Positions 1 through 11,200 of a stretch of 64,000 bases of DNA are shown in pieces. Source of the stretch: Hygrocybe punicea (lineage: Eukaryota > Basidiomycota > Agaricomycetes > Agaricales > Hygrophoraceae); assembly GCA_963556145.1 (NCBI GenBank), contig OY744466.1, forward strand, positions 2,418,001 through 2,482,000. Direction: 5' to 3'. The stretch's first letter is position 1, and the number at the start of each line of letters is the position of its first letter. Made by a program: the position numbers and the translations under genes. The notes under the pieces are model-generated. The model saw nothing but the letters and a program-made list of their open reading frames with translations. It made no database searches and was not told the origin of the DNA.

Positions 1-2037
1 AATCAAGTATCAGGTGAAAATAAACTGGACCGAACTTGGAACATCAGCGCACTTGATAGCCCCAAGGCTAACCTGAACAAGTGGATGCATCAACGGCTTT
101 AACACGCCTTCCCCGCCTTCTGACGATTTTTGCGAAGCACAAGCTCTCGCCAGGACGATCGCCCAAAAATCAACACAGTGAACATATTGCCAGTTGTACA
201 CCTGCTTGTATGCTTCCTGATCGTATCCACACCAACATTAAAAGAAGAGGAATTCGATAAGCCCAGAATTTCTAATAGGTGCAACAATACCTTGCTTTTT
301 ACTTTCATACTGTTTCGCAAGTGGATAGCCAGCTGGCGGATGTATCCGAATGCGTGTTGGTAAGTCGTTGTATGGTCGATACAGAAGATCTCCGAAGCAG
401 AGTTCTTCATGAAGTTGATAGAGGGAAGGTTGAATGCATTGGTAACTTTAGAAGAGCGGACCAGGGCAAGATATGTGTTCTGAAACGTTGACGGTAAAAA
501 ATGCTCCGTTTGGCAGAGTGGGAGCTTCGTACTTTGAGAACAAGATCCATAGTTGAGCCATCTATCACTGATGCCAGTTTTCTGATAGCCAGAAAGGCAG
601 CTATCCGGACACGGTCCTCCGCACTAGACCACAGTTCTAAGCATTTCTACAATGAGATAGATACATGAATCATTTTGAAGATAATTTTACATCAGGATGT
701 ACAGTCGTTATACGGACAATGGGACACACACCTTCAGGTAAAGCTTGACGGCCTTCCGGCTGCTGACAACATATGGTACGATCTTTACACTTTCAGCAAC
801 AGACAGTTGGATCATCTCGTTGTCGCTGAGCTGAGATAGCAGATGAATAATATTATGGAAATGTGAAAGGATGAGTTTTTGAAGTGTCTGGAATTTTGTA
901 GTTTGGATTGGGAGCTTGCTAGCGAATCAGGTGGTGGTGAAGATTAAAATGAAGAAGTAAAAAAAGAAAACCCACAATTTCCCGTTTGGGAGAGTTTTGT
1001 AGGGTACATGGTGTTCGAGGACGACAGGGGTGTATCTGAGAGCGGTTATGACCAGTTTATTGTAGACTATCACCAGAGTCATTTTAATGGTGGGATAGGT
1101 TGTGCAACTATGAATGTACCTTCGGAACTGTCGAAGGTCCACGCTAACACTTGGTTTTCCTCGTTCATGTGCGTTGCCGAACGGAACGCAATCAGTAATT
1201 TCCGCAAGGCGCGTAGGGATCGTTGCTAAGCGATAATTTTCTTGAGTGGGGAGGAGGGACCGATTCTTCGGCATAAACATTACCTTCAACAAGGCCTTTT
1301 GCCATTTGGACAAAATATTTGTCGTCAGTATTGGCGATTTATCATCTTCCTCCATCGCGTCCGTGTCAGTGTCCTCTCCAGCGAAAGTATTAGGGTCAAA
1401 TTCGAGAAGTTCGCGGTCATTTTCCTGGAGGTATTTGTAGAATTCAGGATCCTTCTCAGCGAGTTTGGAAAGCTCGAGAAGATGGTTGTCGCCTTCTTCT
1501 GTATAGAGTATTATTATTATTATTTGCAAAGTGGATATGTAAGAAGGAAGTGTCTATTCACCATCGAATGCGTCCACGGAAGCAAACGACTCGTCGTCAT
1601 CCTCGTCTTCGGATGGTCGCCCAACGGAGTCCATGTCCTGTAGAACGGTCAGAACATATATAAAAATAGTGTAGACGGTGACAAACCAGTTTGTCTTGGT
1701 CATTATCGTTGCCCTCGTCCTCATCGTCGCCTGCCATAAACCCACCTCCCAGGAAATCATCCACCGACAAACTGCTCCAGCGTCCAGCTTCGGGGTGGCA
1801 CGAATAGGCAAAAAAAAAGAATGCTTACCCATTAGGCACTTCCTTCTCTACCACTGGGGTATCCTCGTCATCGTCTGGCACGTTCAAGTTTTTTGACTGT
1901 GAAGTTCCATGACTTCTGCCGCCTCGTCTGTGTTCGACCCGCCTCTTGATTTGTTGGTGTCTCCGTCGAGCCTGGATAGTCTTCTTCAGTTTACCGCTAG
2001 CTGCAAATTTTTTGGTGGATTTTGGTGCTCTGGCCAT
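1..2037 (-). CDS. NOC2: Nucleolar complex protein 2 (NOC2), 3' end outside the window
   Basis: Noc2 works with Noc1 and Noc3 in assembly and intranuclear transport of pre-60S ribosomal particles. The start codon at 2037-2035 opens a basic, nucleolar-type N-terminus (MARAPKSTKKF). The donor GTAAGC at 1828 ends exon 1. Acidic linker exons follow, then the family block EKDPEFYKYLQENDRELLEF (around 1440-1380). Further on come KWQKALLK, TALRYTPVVLEHHVPYKTLP (around 1080-990), YIRQLAIHLRN (around 340-310) and NWQYVHCVDFW (around 195-165). These occur in the order found in known Noc2 proteins, separated by several short introns, so exon borders between 1000 and 400 are approximate. The gene runs off base 1, so the last part of the Noc2 domain is missing here. 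It is divergent from the METTL14-like gene. The call is secure; the exact splice pattern is not. Confidence 0.9.
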
Positions 2038-2074
2038 TATGATGCAAGCTCAACGCCTCGTTACATAAGCAACC
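2038..2074. promoter_or_regulatory. 37-bp divergent intergenic region between NOC2 and METTL14-like start codons
   Basis: The two ATG codons (2037 on -, 2075 on +) are separated by 37 bp, so both 5' UTRs and a shared core promoter must lie here or overlap the coding sequence. No TATA box is evident. Coupled expression of a ribosome-assembly factor and an RNA-methylation-complex subunit is an inference. Confidence 0.4.
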
Positions 2075-4065
2075 ATGACTTCGACTGCTGCAGAAGCTAT
2101 CAGCTCAGCAAACTACTTGCTCGCCACCCACACAACGCTCATCTCCCGCGTCAGAGCCTCACAACAACTCCACCGGCGTCGGCTACGCACTCTCCACTCA
2201 CCGCCCCTCCAGCTGCTCAGCCTCCCAACAGTTCCTTCGCCTCCATCCTGTTCACCGTCCCCAACCTCCTCACCCGTTCTCACATCAAAGCCGAAGCAAC
2301 ATCGTGTGGATCTGCCTCCCGCAAAGCGGGCACGCGTCGCCAGGTATAACAATTACATTCCGGAGGAGGAGACTATCCGAAACGACTACTCTCAGAGATA
2401 TGTCGACGGTGGGGAGTGGCCGCAGAATTGGGTGCTCGGCGCTGAACCAGAACGCCGTTTCGAAGAGTGCGTGGTGGTTTCACAATTTGAGCTGGGTGGC
2501 TGATCAAACGCGCTCCTCGCTATTCTTCAGGTACCCCAAACAGCAACGTCTTCTTAATTTAAAGAAGGCTGCCGTTGCAACTCATTGTCTCCCCTCAGCT
2601 TACCTCCCATTTTCATCTCTGTCGTCTCTGTTGCCGTATAAATTCGATGTTATCCTCCTCGATCCACCCTATTCGTCGTCATTTACGTGGGAGCATCTAC
2701 AGGAACTTCCAATACCAGCCCTTGCAGCTGACCCCTCCTTCATCTTCATGTGGGTAGGGAGTGGTGCTGGAGAAGGATTAGAGCGGGGCAGGGAAGTGCT
2801 AGCAAAGTGGGGGTATAGAAGATGCGAAGACATTGTATGGGTTAAGACAAACAAGACCACAAACTGTGGGCCCGGTGTACATGCATTTACGATAATATCT
2901 TGAATTTTATTAACGTTGTTTTCGCGCAGACGGACCCGCCCACAACGTCACTCCTTACACGGACAAAGCAGCATTGTCTAATTGGAATCCGCGGCACTGT
3001 GCGAAGATCGACAGATAGCTGGTTTGTGCACTGTAATGTCGGTATGTACGCGCCATTCCTCTGTTCCATTTCGTTCGATCATAACCTTCGTTAACAGACA
3101 CTGATGTCATCATCTGGGAGGGAGATCCAACCGATCCAACCCTCAAGCCGCCAGAGATGTACACGCTGATTGAGAACTTTTGTCTTGGCACACGGCGTCT
3201 CGAAATTTTTGGAAGGGCGCCAACATCTCTGAGAAGGGGGTGGGTCACGGCGTTGTCCGAGGGTGGTGGTAGGAACCAAAATTATGGGGATGGAATGAGG
3301 GAGGTCGAAGGGGGAACGGCAGCCTGGAATAAAGAGAGCTGGGAGAGTGGAATAAAATCATTGGCGAACGGAGGGAAACATGTCGTTCCAATGACGACAG
3401 ACATCGACGCCTTGAGGCCGAAGTCGCCATTCCGGCCTGGTTCTACTAGTGGTGGTGCAGGCGGCACTTCAGGCGGCACGCAGATGGGGATGGGGATGGG
3501 GATGGGCGGGACACGAGCGGGACCGCCTGGTGGCGGGAATAGAAATGGATTCGGAAACGGTGCTGCACCAATCCAGGTGGGCGGATTCAGCCAGCAGGGG
3601 CCAAATCCAATTATGGTGCCACCTATGATGGGGATAGGAATGAACACATTGGGAGGAATGGGGATTGTTGGGGTCGGAGAGGAGGGGGTGCCAGGGGTGG
3701 TAGGCTGGCCAGGAATAATGGGAATGGGGAATATGGGTAGTATGGCAGGAGTGATGGGGATGGGGCCGCCACAGATGCAGATGGGGATGGGTGCTAGTGG
3801 TGTGTTCCAAGGGCAGGGACTTGGTGGGGCATTTGGTGTTGGTGGATTCAATGGGGGGCAGATCTCCAGAACGGGGATGGCATGGCATGGCATAGGTGGT
3901 GATGTGCAGGGACCGCAGCAGTTTGTGGAGAATCAAGGATTGTGGGATGGGGTTGATGGGATGATGGGCATGGGCATTGGTGGTGGTATGGGGATGGGGG
4001 CGATGGGTGGAATGGGTATGGGCGGGATGCCATGGGGTGCCGGTGGTGTATATGACAGATATTAA
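2075..4065 (+). CDS. METTL14/KAR4-like MT-A70 family protein
   Basis: This is an MT-A70 superfamily member, most like METTL14, the RNA-binding partner of METTL3 in the nuclear m6A mRNA methyltransferase complex. I read four exons: 2075-2466, 2531-2876, 2930-3041 and 3098-4065, with introns of 64, 53 and 56 nt that restore the family frame. Hallmarks in order are [28 protein letters not shown] (around 2640-2670), [52 protein letters not shown] and [15 protein letters not shown]. Animal METTL14 has EPPL at the motif where this protein has DPPY. After the domain comes a tail of more than 200 residues, very rich in Gly and Met (3420-4060, repeated MGMG), probably disordered. The fungal KAR4 lineage is the alternative name for the same family. 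Confidence 0.88.
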
Positions 4066-5080
4066 GTACGGCCTCGTCTGGAGAATGTGTGAATGAGACC
4101 ACAGGCAGGATGTAGCCATCCGTGTTTCATCTCACCTTTCATGGACTTTTTGGCTGTGGATCACAATCTGGACAACAAATGAGTACTTGATGACTGTCAC
4201 AACTGCGCGGGATATCTACCCTTCAAAATCTCAAGCTGATCTTGGCAGAGGAGTGAGGTCATGGGTGTGGACGTGTGGGTGGGGTTGACATATAACTGGG
4301 ACCACCACGGTGTGAGGTTCCACTCCAGTGAAGGTGGAATTGTGAACAGCAACATTTGTCGTGGACTTGAACCAGTCCAATCGGTGAAATCAAGGCAGTT
4401 GTTGACTACATCAATGGACATCAATGGACATGGTTACTGTTATTGACAACAAACTTGTTCAGCATTGAATGGCATTGTCAATTGAGGTATTGGTTCAATC
4501 AACGACTGCCTTGATTTCACCGATTGGACTGGTTCAAGTCCACATTTACTAAATCCATATTCGGTTGAATATTGAATATTGAACGTTGAACCCTGAACTT
4601 TCGGATGTCTCCGTTCAATTCAATTAAGGGTCGGAGCTTTCATGGTGAAGACCCCTTCCAGGAAGGACAATGACGGTACAGCAACTTTCTTGCCCCCAGT
4701 GACCTGAGGAAGATCATCTGTGCAAGAATGTTGCCGAGCTGGAGAGCACATATTGTGAGCACATACGAGCATCCAAGATGCCCAATTGGGAATCCAGTTA
4801 ATATTCCGGAACCAGGGAACTCGGTATGCGTACGCTCGAGTGGAAAGGAAAGGGGGGCAAAAAGAAAATGATCAAAATGATGGTGCATGGCGCTTCAAAA
4901 GGCGTTCGGAAATGGTCAGCTGACTGGAATCACCAATGCAAGGCACAAAAAAAAAAAAAAAGAAGCATTAGTCGCCGCTAATTTATATGTAATTTATGAC
5001 TAGTTGTCCCCCACCTCTCTCTAGAGTTCCCTTAGCTTTCCCCCAACAGCTCGTAATATTGTAGCATTATTCTGTAAATA
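4066..5080. repeat. Gene-free stretch with a 45-bp inverted repeat
   Basis: I see no gene here. The stretch holds an inverted repeat: arm 4361-4405 and arm 4499-4543 match over 45 bp with one mismatch, around a spacer of about 93 bp. It could be a small MITE remnant or a foldback transcript region. A short poly-A run lies near 4948-4961. The promoter of the next gene must lie toward 5080. Confidence 0.6.
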
Positions 5081-6717
5081 ATGCCAGCAGTCCGGTCATT
5101 AGATGCCACCAAGATGGGGGACAAAGAATTGTCTCCACGAAGGTCGCATCGAAAGCCTGTCCCTCGTCTTCAATTCTCGGAGGAACACGCTTCACACGCA
5201 CAGCAGGACTCGCCTGTATCGACCTCGACTGCAATTCGCTTGCAGCGAAAGTCGGCCACGTTCCACCGTATTTCTCGTCTCCCTCCGACAAAGGCCACGG
5301 TGCCCCAAATCAACGCGGTTCAGCCCTCCGTTCCACGGCTTCAGACTCCTCGGAAAAGCATTATCATCAGAGGTCAGACACTTGAGCCGACCGTCGTGTT
5401 TGATACTTTTTGGCACTTTGCGGCGGAACGGAAGGCAATAGATGACAGGCGACGCTCGGGGATAGCACCACCGTGAGTCTTTCAAGCACAGTCCTGGTGG
5501 AGCATAAATAGTTTTGTTGTTTACATTTCCACCGACAGGTGGACCGAGGATCCAATCCTACGTCGTTGGCGCTTTTGTAACACCTTTCGCGTACTGGATA
5601 AGGTCAGCCAATATATCATCACCACTGTGATCGAAAAAGGCTCCCAGGACCCTACTGAGGTGGTCTTTCGTGTTGTCCTCTTTAATATGTTTACCAAAAT
5701 CAAAACATACGAGCTGCTTCAGGAAGAAGTTGGCGAGCTCACCTGGGCAACATATGATCGCCAAACGTACAAAACAGTCCTTGACCAAGCGAAGGAAGAC
5801 GGGTTGATCCTTTACACTGGCGCATTTCAGAAGCCAGCCCCTAACTTAGGGCATAAGAGTGCTGCTACAAATCACCTAGAGCTGCTCGAGCTCCTGATGG
5901 ACAACTTGCCTCGCCAAATCGCGGACGCAAAGTACATGGCCGATGTTTTCGATTATCTTGTTTCGTTTCCTGGTAAGTCATATCATGATACGAGAGCACA
6001 GCGTGGCGGCAAAGCTAAACGCACATACATATAGGAATGGGTGACTTCACGGCCTACCAACTGCTTCTCAATTTATCATACTCCCATGTACTGAATTTCT
6101 CCGAGTCGGACTTCGTCGTTGCCGGCCCTGGCGCGCTTTCTGGGTTGACGAAACTATTCGGCAAGAGCATGGCTCAAGCTTTGGAAGCTGCTCCAGGAGT
6201 TGAGGTTGACGTTATGCGCTGGCTCCAAGCGACACAGAACGAGCAGTTTCAACGACTCGGGCTTGAGTTCAGTGGGCTTGGTCCGGATAGGCTGCTGATG
6301 CAACTTTGCGACATCGAGCACGCCTTGTGCGAGGTTGATAAATACTCGCGAGCAGCTCATCCCACAATTCGCAGCTTGTATGGACGGATGAAAAACCGGA
6401 CACAGATGCGAGGTCAAACGTTCGAACCATATGCCATGTTCAACAAGGTAGTGCATCTTCCGATAGCCTGGTCCCACAGTGATAGGAGCAAGGTGCGGAT
6501 TAAACCTGGAGATAGGAAAAGGGTCAGGAAGCGCTATGTGATCAGCAAGATTGTTGAGGACCGAGAAAATTCGCATGGTCAAAGCGAATATAGGGTGCAT
6601 TGGTGGGGATACGGTGACGAGGATGATACTTGGGAGCCCCAGGACCAACTTGAGCGGGATGCTCCTGGCGCAATTAAAGCCTACTTGGAAAATATTGGCA
6701 AAAGGATGTCGGCTTGA
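5081..6717 (+). CDS. HMUDK_hel (5-hmdU DNA kinase helical / aGPT-Pplase-like) domain protein with C-terminal chromodomain
   Basis: The protein is about 502 residues from three exons (5081-5472, 5539-5972, 6035-6717; introns 66 and 62 nt; both junctions keep conserved motifs in frame). Residues 1-95 are basic and low-complexity. Residues about 97-415 match the all-helical domain found in phage 5-hydroxymethyl-dU DNA kinases and putative thymine-pyrophosphorylases. Its motifs are FDTFWHFAAERKAI, PPWTEDPILRRWRFCNTFRV, SFPGMGDFTAYQ (around 274-284) and AGPGALSGL (around 304-312). RGQTLEP (around 97) and RGQTFEP (around 406) flank the domain as a repeated motif. No P-loop kinase domain is visible. 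Residues 439-502 are a chromodomain with the likely methyl-lysine cage intact (Y443, W465/466, Y468, then DDTWEP). Family knowledge: such helical domains act on hypermodified thymine in phage DNA. Inference: a chromatin-directed DNA-base protein. Its activity in fungi is unknown. Confidence 0.82.
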
Positions 6718-6790
6718 CGAGTTATTACCAGTAAGGATTGGTTGGGTACATGAACAGGCTACAATTTACATTTGTTGACGTACACTTCTC

Positions 6791-7810
6791 ATGCCTGCTA
6801 CAACGGAGCAAAGTTTTCGCTCCAATTTGTCGCAATTTCGATGGGCCAGAGGGGTCATCGATGATTCACAGCGAACGCAGCCCGCGCAAGCCTCCAGCTC
6901 CAACCCGTTCTCGCGGTTCTATGACGCTGTCGGCGACTACGTACCGCTGCGGTCGAGTGAAAGCTCAAACGAAGAGGAAGCGTGGCTTGCGTTGTCGAGA
7001 TGGGAAAGGTGAGAAACAGAAACTTGTGTCTTGTGAGAGAGAGCGCGACTTGACGTAGTTTTACTGGGTAGATTGCTCGGATTCGGCGTCTGTCTCATTG
7101 GAGCTGCTGTCTGCTTCTTCGTCGCATTCTTTATAACGCTTCCGTTTCTTGCAATACGCCCCACAAAATTTGCCCTGTCATTTAGGTGCTCATATTTCCA
7201 TGTAATTATTTCCGACCCGGTCTGAATAATGTCCTCTGTAACCAGTCTTGGGAGTTTATTGGTGATGTTTGGGTGAGTTCCCGAACCAGTCTGTTCATGA
7301 CTCCCTCAGCCGGGCTACTCCCAGGTTCTCGGTTTTGATAGGACCAATAAATCACATAAAGCATCTTCTTTCTACCGGTAGGGTGTCATCGATTTAGGGA
7401 GACATACAATCAAACCACACTACAGAACGATTGCCTTTCTCTCTTGTGTACTTTTCAAGTTTGGGCCTTACATTATATTTTTCATTGGGTGTAAGCCATT
7501 TCCATTTTTGAAGAAGGATGGGATAAAAGTCGCTAACCTATTTCCAGATTCATTCATATGTTGGCTCCTTATTAGGCGCAATTGTCCAAGTAAGCTTTTG
7601 CTGTCAAGTATATTTATCGCTTGTTTTAATCTCCAAATGCTTCAAAGGTTATTGCGCTTGTTAGTTACATCTTGGCATATTTCCCTGGTGCGTCTATTTG
7701 TGGCTCCTGCATTTCTCCAGTGTCTGACTGCTGTTCTAGGGGGTACGCAAACTTTACGTTTTGGTAGTCAACTGGCTCTGCGGGGCGCGGGAAGCCTCTT
7801 ACCTAGATAG
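6791..7810 (+). CDS. SFT2: SFT2-family vesicle transport membrane protein
   Basis: Sft2 is a small tetraspanning Golgi protein that assists retrograde endosome-to-Golgi and intra-Golgi fusion. Eight exons are traced: 6791-7008, 7072-7185, 7246-7272, 7325-7377, 7426-7490, 7548-7589, 7648-7687 and 7740-7810. All have GT-AG borders and give roughly 210 residues. A hydrophilic N-terminus leads to WLALSRWERLLGFGVCLIG, then IRPTKFALSFSLGSLLVMFG, GPINHIKHLLS, YFSSLGLTLYFSLG, SYVGSLLGAIVQ and YILAYFPGGTQTLRFGSQL. These are the four membrane spans and the FPGG motif of the family. It starts 73 bp after the HMUDK_hel gene on the same strand. No anomaly is seen. Confidence 0.9.
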
Positions 7811-8207
7811 CAATGTGCTCTTATTTCGCGGGGTCAATTGGTTCTACTAATGGTAATATAGTCGCAGTCAATTGCGCGAATACTTTTACACTACATCACC
7901 TGGCGATGATGATTCTGACGAATCGTGAAGCCCAGCAGTCTCTTTCAACCGTCGACACATGATCTCCAAATAGGTGCGGTTGGCATGCCAATCATGACCT
8001 AAGGTCTTGAAATCCTGTGGTGCATCCAGCTCAGATTAACTGCGCATGGTGGCGAATGGAAAGCAACGGACCAAGTCCAAGGATGCCAGTCGTTGCAACG
8101 CAGGTCCCAACTTCTTGCCAACGTCTGAGCGAAAGTCCTCCGGGTTGGGTTCCGGCATAAACCGCATCATATGCGATCTCTGTTGCAGATTGTGTGAATG
8201 GCCGCCT
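7811..8207. other. Intergenic, convergent SFT2 / NUP192 ends
   Basis: This is the 3' region between two convergent genes. I see no ORF, repeat or RNA gene in it. Confidence 0.6.
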
Positions 8208-11200
8208 TCAGAGTAGTAGAGCAAGTGTCGCCACAGAAGGAGGAGAAGCATTTCCATCGAATCTGTTGTACTCTTGGTCAAGGACGTCAACTATGGAGAG
8301 TGAGGGTTTTGTACTCAGGAGGGTCTTGGCAGTATGTTTAGCATTTCTCAATATGAGTTCAAGCTCGCGACAGATCGCTGATCGCTTCTGACCGATATCA
8401 AGCTCTTGTAAGACATATATCTGCGACGGATCTAGAATCTATTCAGCAGTTGTTAGTAATCTTGCGACCACTGTCCAGATCGATTTACAGACTTGCCTCC
8501 TGGATATTATCTACCTGTACGTGATCTCTTGATGCAAGTTCCCTAGATAAATCGGAGATTTGCTTCAGTGTCTCTGCAAGGTCATAGCAGAGATCATTCA
8601 GCGCTTCCACAGCATCACCGATAGTAGGAATAGTGGCTGAATATCAATAATTGGAGAGGGATCTGCAGGGAAAGGGAAACCGCGCACCTGAAAATCGAGA
8701 GCTCCGTTCATCTTGACGTGAAATCGCAACAATTGGCGACAGAATAACGGTAATTTCGGGCTCTGAAGCCCTATCTCAATATCATTGTGTCTCTTAGAGT
8801 ACCGAAGTAAACTTGCCAGTAAATTCGCATGCAGTTCCAACGTACGTGATTATGGCCTGGCGCAATTGTCTTTCTTTGCTGCGAACGCGAACGTCAAATT
8901 TAGTTGCAGCACCATAACCTAGAAATCGCAATTATGTCGCAGACGAGTCTCGGGCTGGAGGAATAGACTTACCAGAGGCGCAGATTCCGGCTTCAACCAT
9001 TTCTGTATCATTTTGAGGCTTGATATTTCGTGTCCAAGTCGCACTGCTGAGAACTCTTGTCGCCAGGGTCAAGACGGCGCAATGAATACCTCCAAAACCA
9101 GAATTGATTGAGAGCTGCATTTATCGGGCCTAGTATCAGTGTATCTAGTATCTGCCAGGCCAAAAAAAAACACTGACCAAATCGGATTTAGGAACCAAAG
9201 GGAGGACGCTCACGCAGAGGGATATCAGCAGATGGAGTTCTTCCACAAAAGCAAGAGGGATGAAATGTGGATCGCTTTTCAACAAGATAACAATAGTATC
9301 TTTGTGGCCCGACAAGAAATCGAGAGCCTGTTTGCAATGTCAAGAGCCGTGGAGCTAAGTAAGGGTGTCCATCATACCTGATTCGCCGCTGTAGCATGCT
9401 TGGGTCCCAAAGTTGCTAGGACGCCATCCACGAGCTGCAGAGCCGGCATGAGTAGTTGGTGGTAGCGCTGGATAGCAGATGGTAAAAAGGTATCTTGATC
9501 TGGCGTTTGACCGTCGAGTCAGCTTCCAAGTAGAAAACAAAGAGAAATGCGGGTACAGACCCATGAACGACTGATCGGCCTCAGGTCTCGAGTCCAAGTA
9601 TTCACATTGCGCCAACAGTGGAAGCACCTGTACTTCCAGCAAGCGCTCCGCACCTGCCCTTGTCTGTGCTATCCGGATAAAGAGCGACATCTTCGCCTCA
9701 TACACATATAGCGGGTTTAGGTCCTCTATTCAGTAGATGAGGATACTGCCGAAGAAGTTTGAAGGAGTTATTACCTGGGTCAGGTTTCAAGACGGACTGT
9801 AGTCGAATGTCCGACTCCTTCACCCCTCGTGCAAAATTGGGCAATATTCCGTGGCGAACTAGTGCAGACAACACAACATGCTGCTTTTCTAAACGAGATA
9901 GCCGGACTAACGAGTCCAATAACATAAAAGCTATCGTCTTCCATACTTCTGTTCCGTCGATCGCATCCCGGGATATTGTCGTTATAAACCGCTCCATGCC
10001 ATTTTTCAATAACGACAAACTTCCTGTTTCCAGTGATGATGTCGAGATATTTGACTGGTCAAGATTGGCAGGTATGACCGATTGATGATCGTGGAACATG
10101 AAATCCTCCTGGTCTGTTGATACCAATAAGGATGTCGCCTGCTTGTCTATTTTGCTGCCTGAAGATTCATAACCTCCATTGGAAACCAAATGCAGATAGT
10201 TGATGAGAATGGCATAGAGATTCCCTCGGACGAGATCAACGTGATTGCTGTCCAAAATGCAGCTAAAAATGTTCCCTAACAGCGCATATAGTCGCTCTGC
10301 AGGTAAGGACCCGGTCTCCGCATCACCATCAGCGGACTGAATAATGATTTGATGACGTCTATCTTCCCGCAACTTCGTGATCAAGGACAGAACGGTTTCG
10401 GATAGTAGCACGGCAGTCGACTCCGAAATATTGGTGGAGAGAATTGTACTGGGCAACACATGAAGCAGGTCAAATAACATGTTTTCTCTGCGATCATGGG
10501 GAAGTCGTGTAAAGCATTTTGTCAATGTCATGTCCAATAATCTTCTCCACGCGCCGTAGCTTGTCGTAGTAGCATGGCGAACATCTCGACGGTGATTTTC
10601 GACGGCACAGCTCTCCAATATGTATGTCGCTTCAGCGTTTAATTGTTCAACGTGGGTGGCTGTAATGATGGTCCCTTGACTGCGAAGGGCCCGCCTCGCT
10701 GTTGCCAACAATGATAATAGCGCAGTGCTGTCCACAACCTCACAGCCGGAGGTGTTAATGCGGAGACAAGAATGTAAATCCAGATGTTTGAGCAAATTGA
10801 GTTCAGTGGGCTTGACCGACAAGCTATCTGACCAATCAAAGTTCAAAGACTGCACAAATTCAATAACACGGAGATGCGATTGGTCAAATTCTTGGAATGG
10901 TCGGAGAACATCATCTTCCCAGTTGGCCCATTCATCCCGGATCTGGTCTTCGTTCCCGAAAAGTATTCCAAGTAGTTCTGTGACGCCTTTATAATGCCCT
11001 TTACTTGTTAGGACATGCAGATCAAGGGCAACCAGATCAAATATCCACGAGCGGAGTCGCAAAAAAGAACACAAGGCGGAAACCGTGGTAGCGACTCGGG
11101 AACCATCATCATAGAGTACTTGGATGTACGGCTCTTCAAGGGTTTCAGGAACCTTGGAAGGAATGATAGCTAGCTGGCGGGCAAAAAAGTCCTCCCGAGT

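Noticed and set aside
3282..4119. Minus-strand Pro/His-rich ORFs opposite the METTL14-like tail
   Set aside because: They arise from the Gly/Met-rich repetitive codons of the real gene on the other strand.
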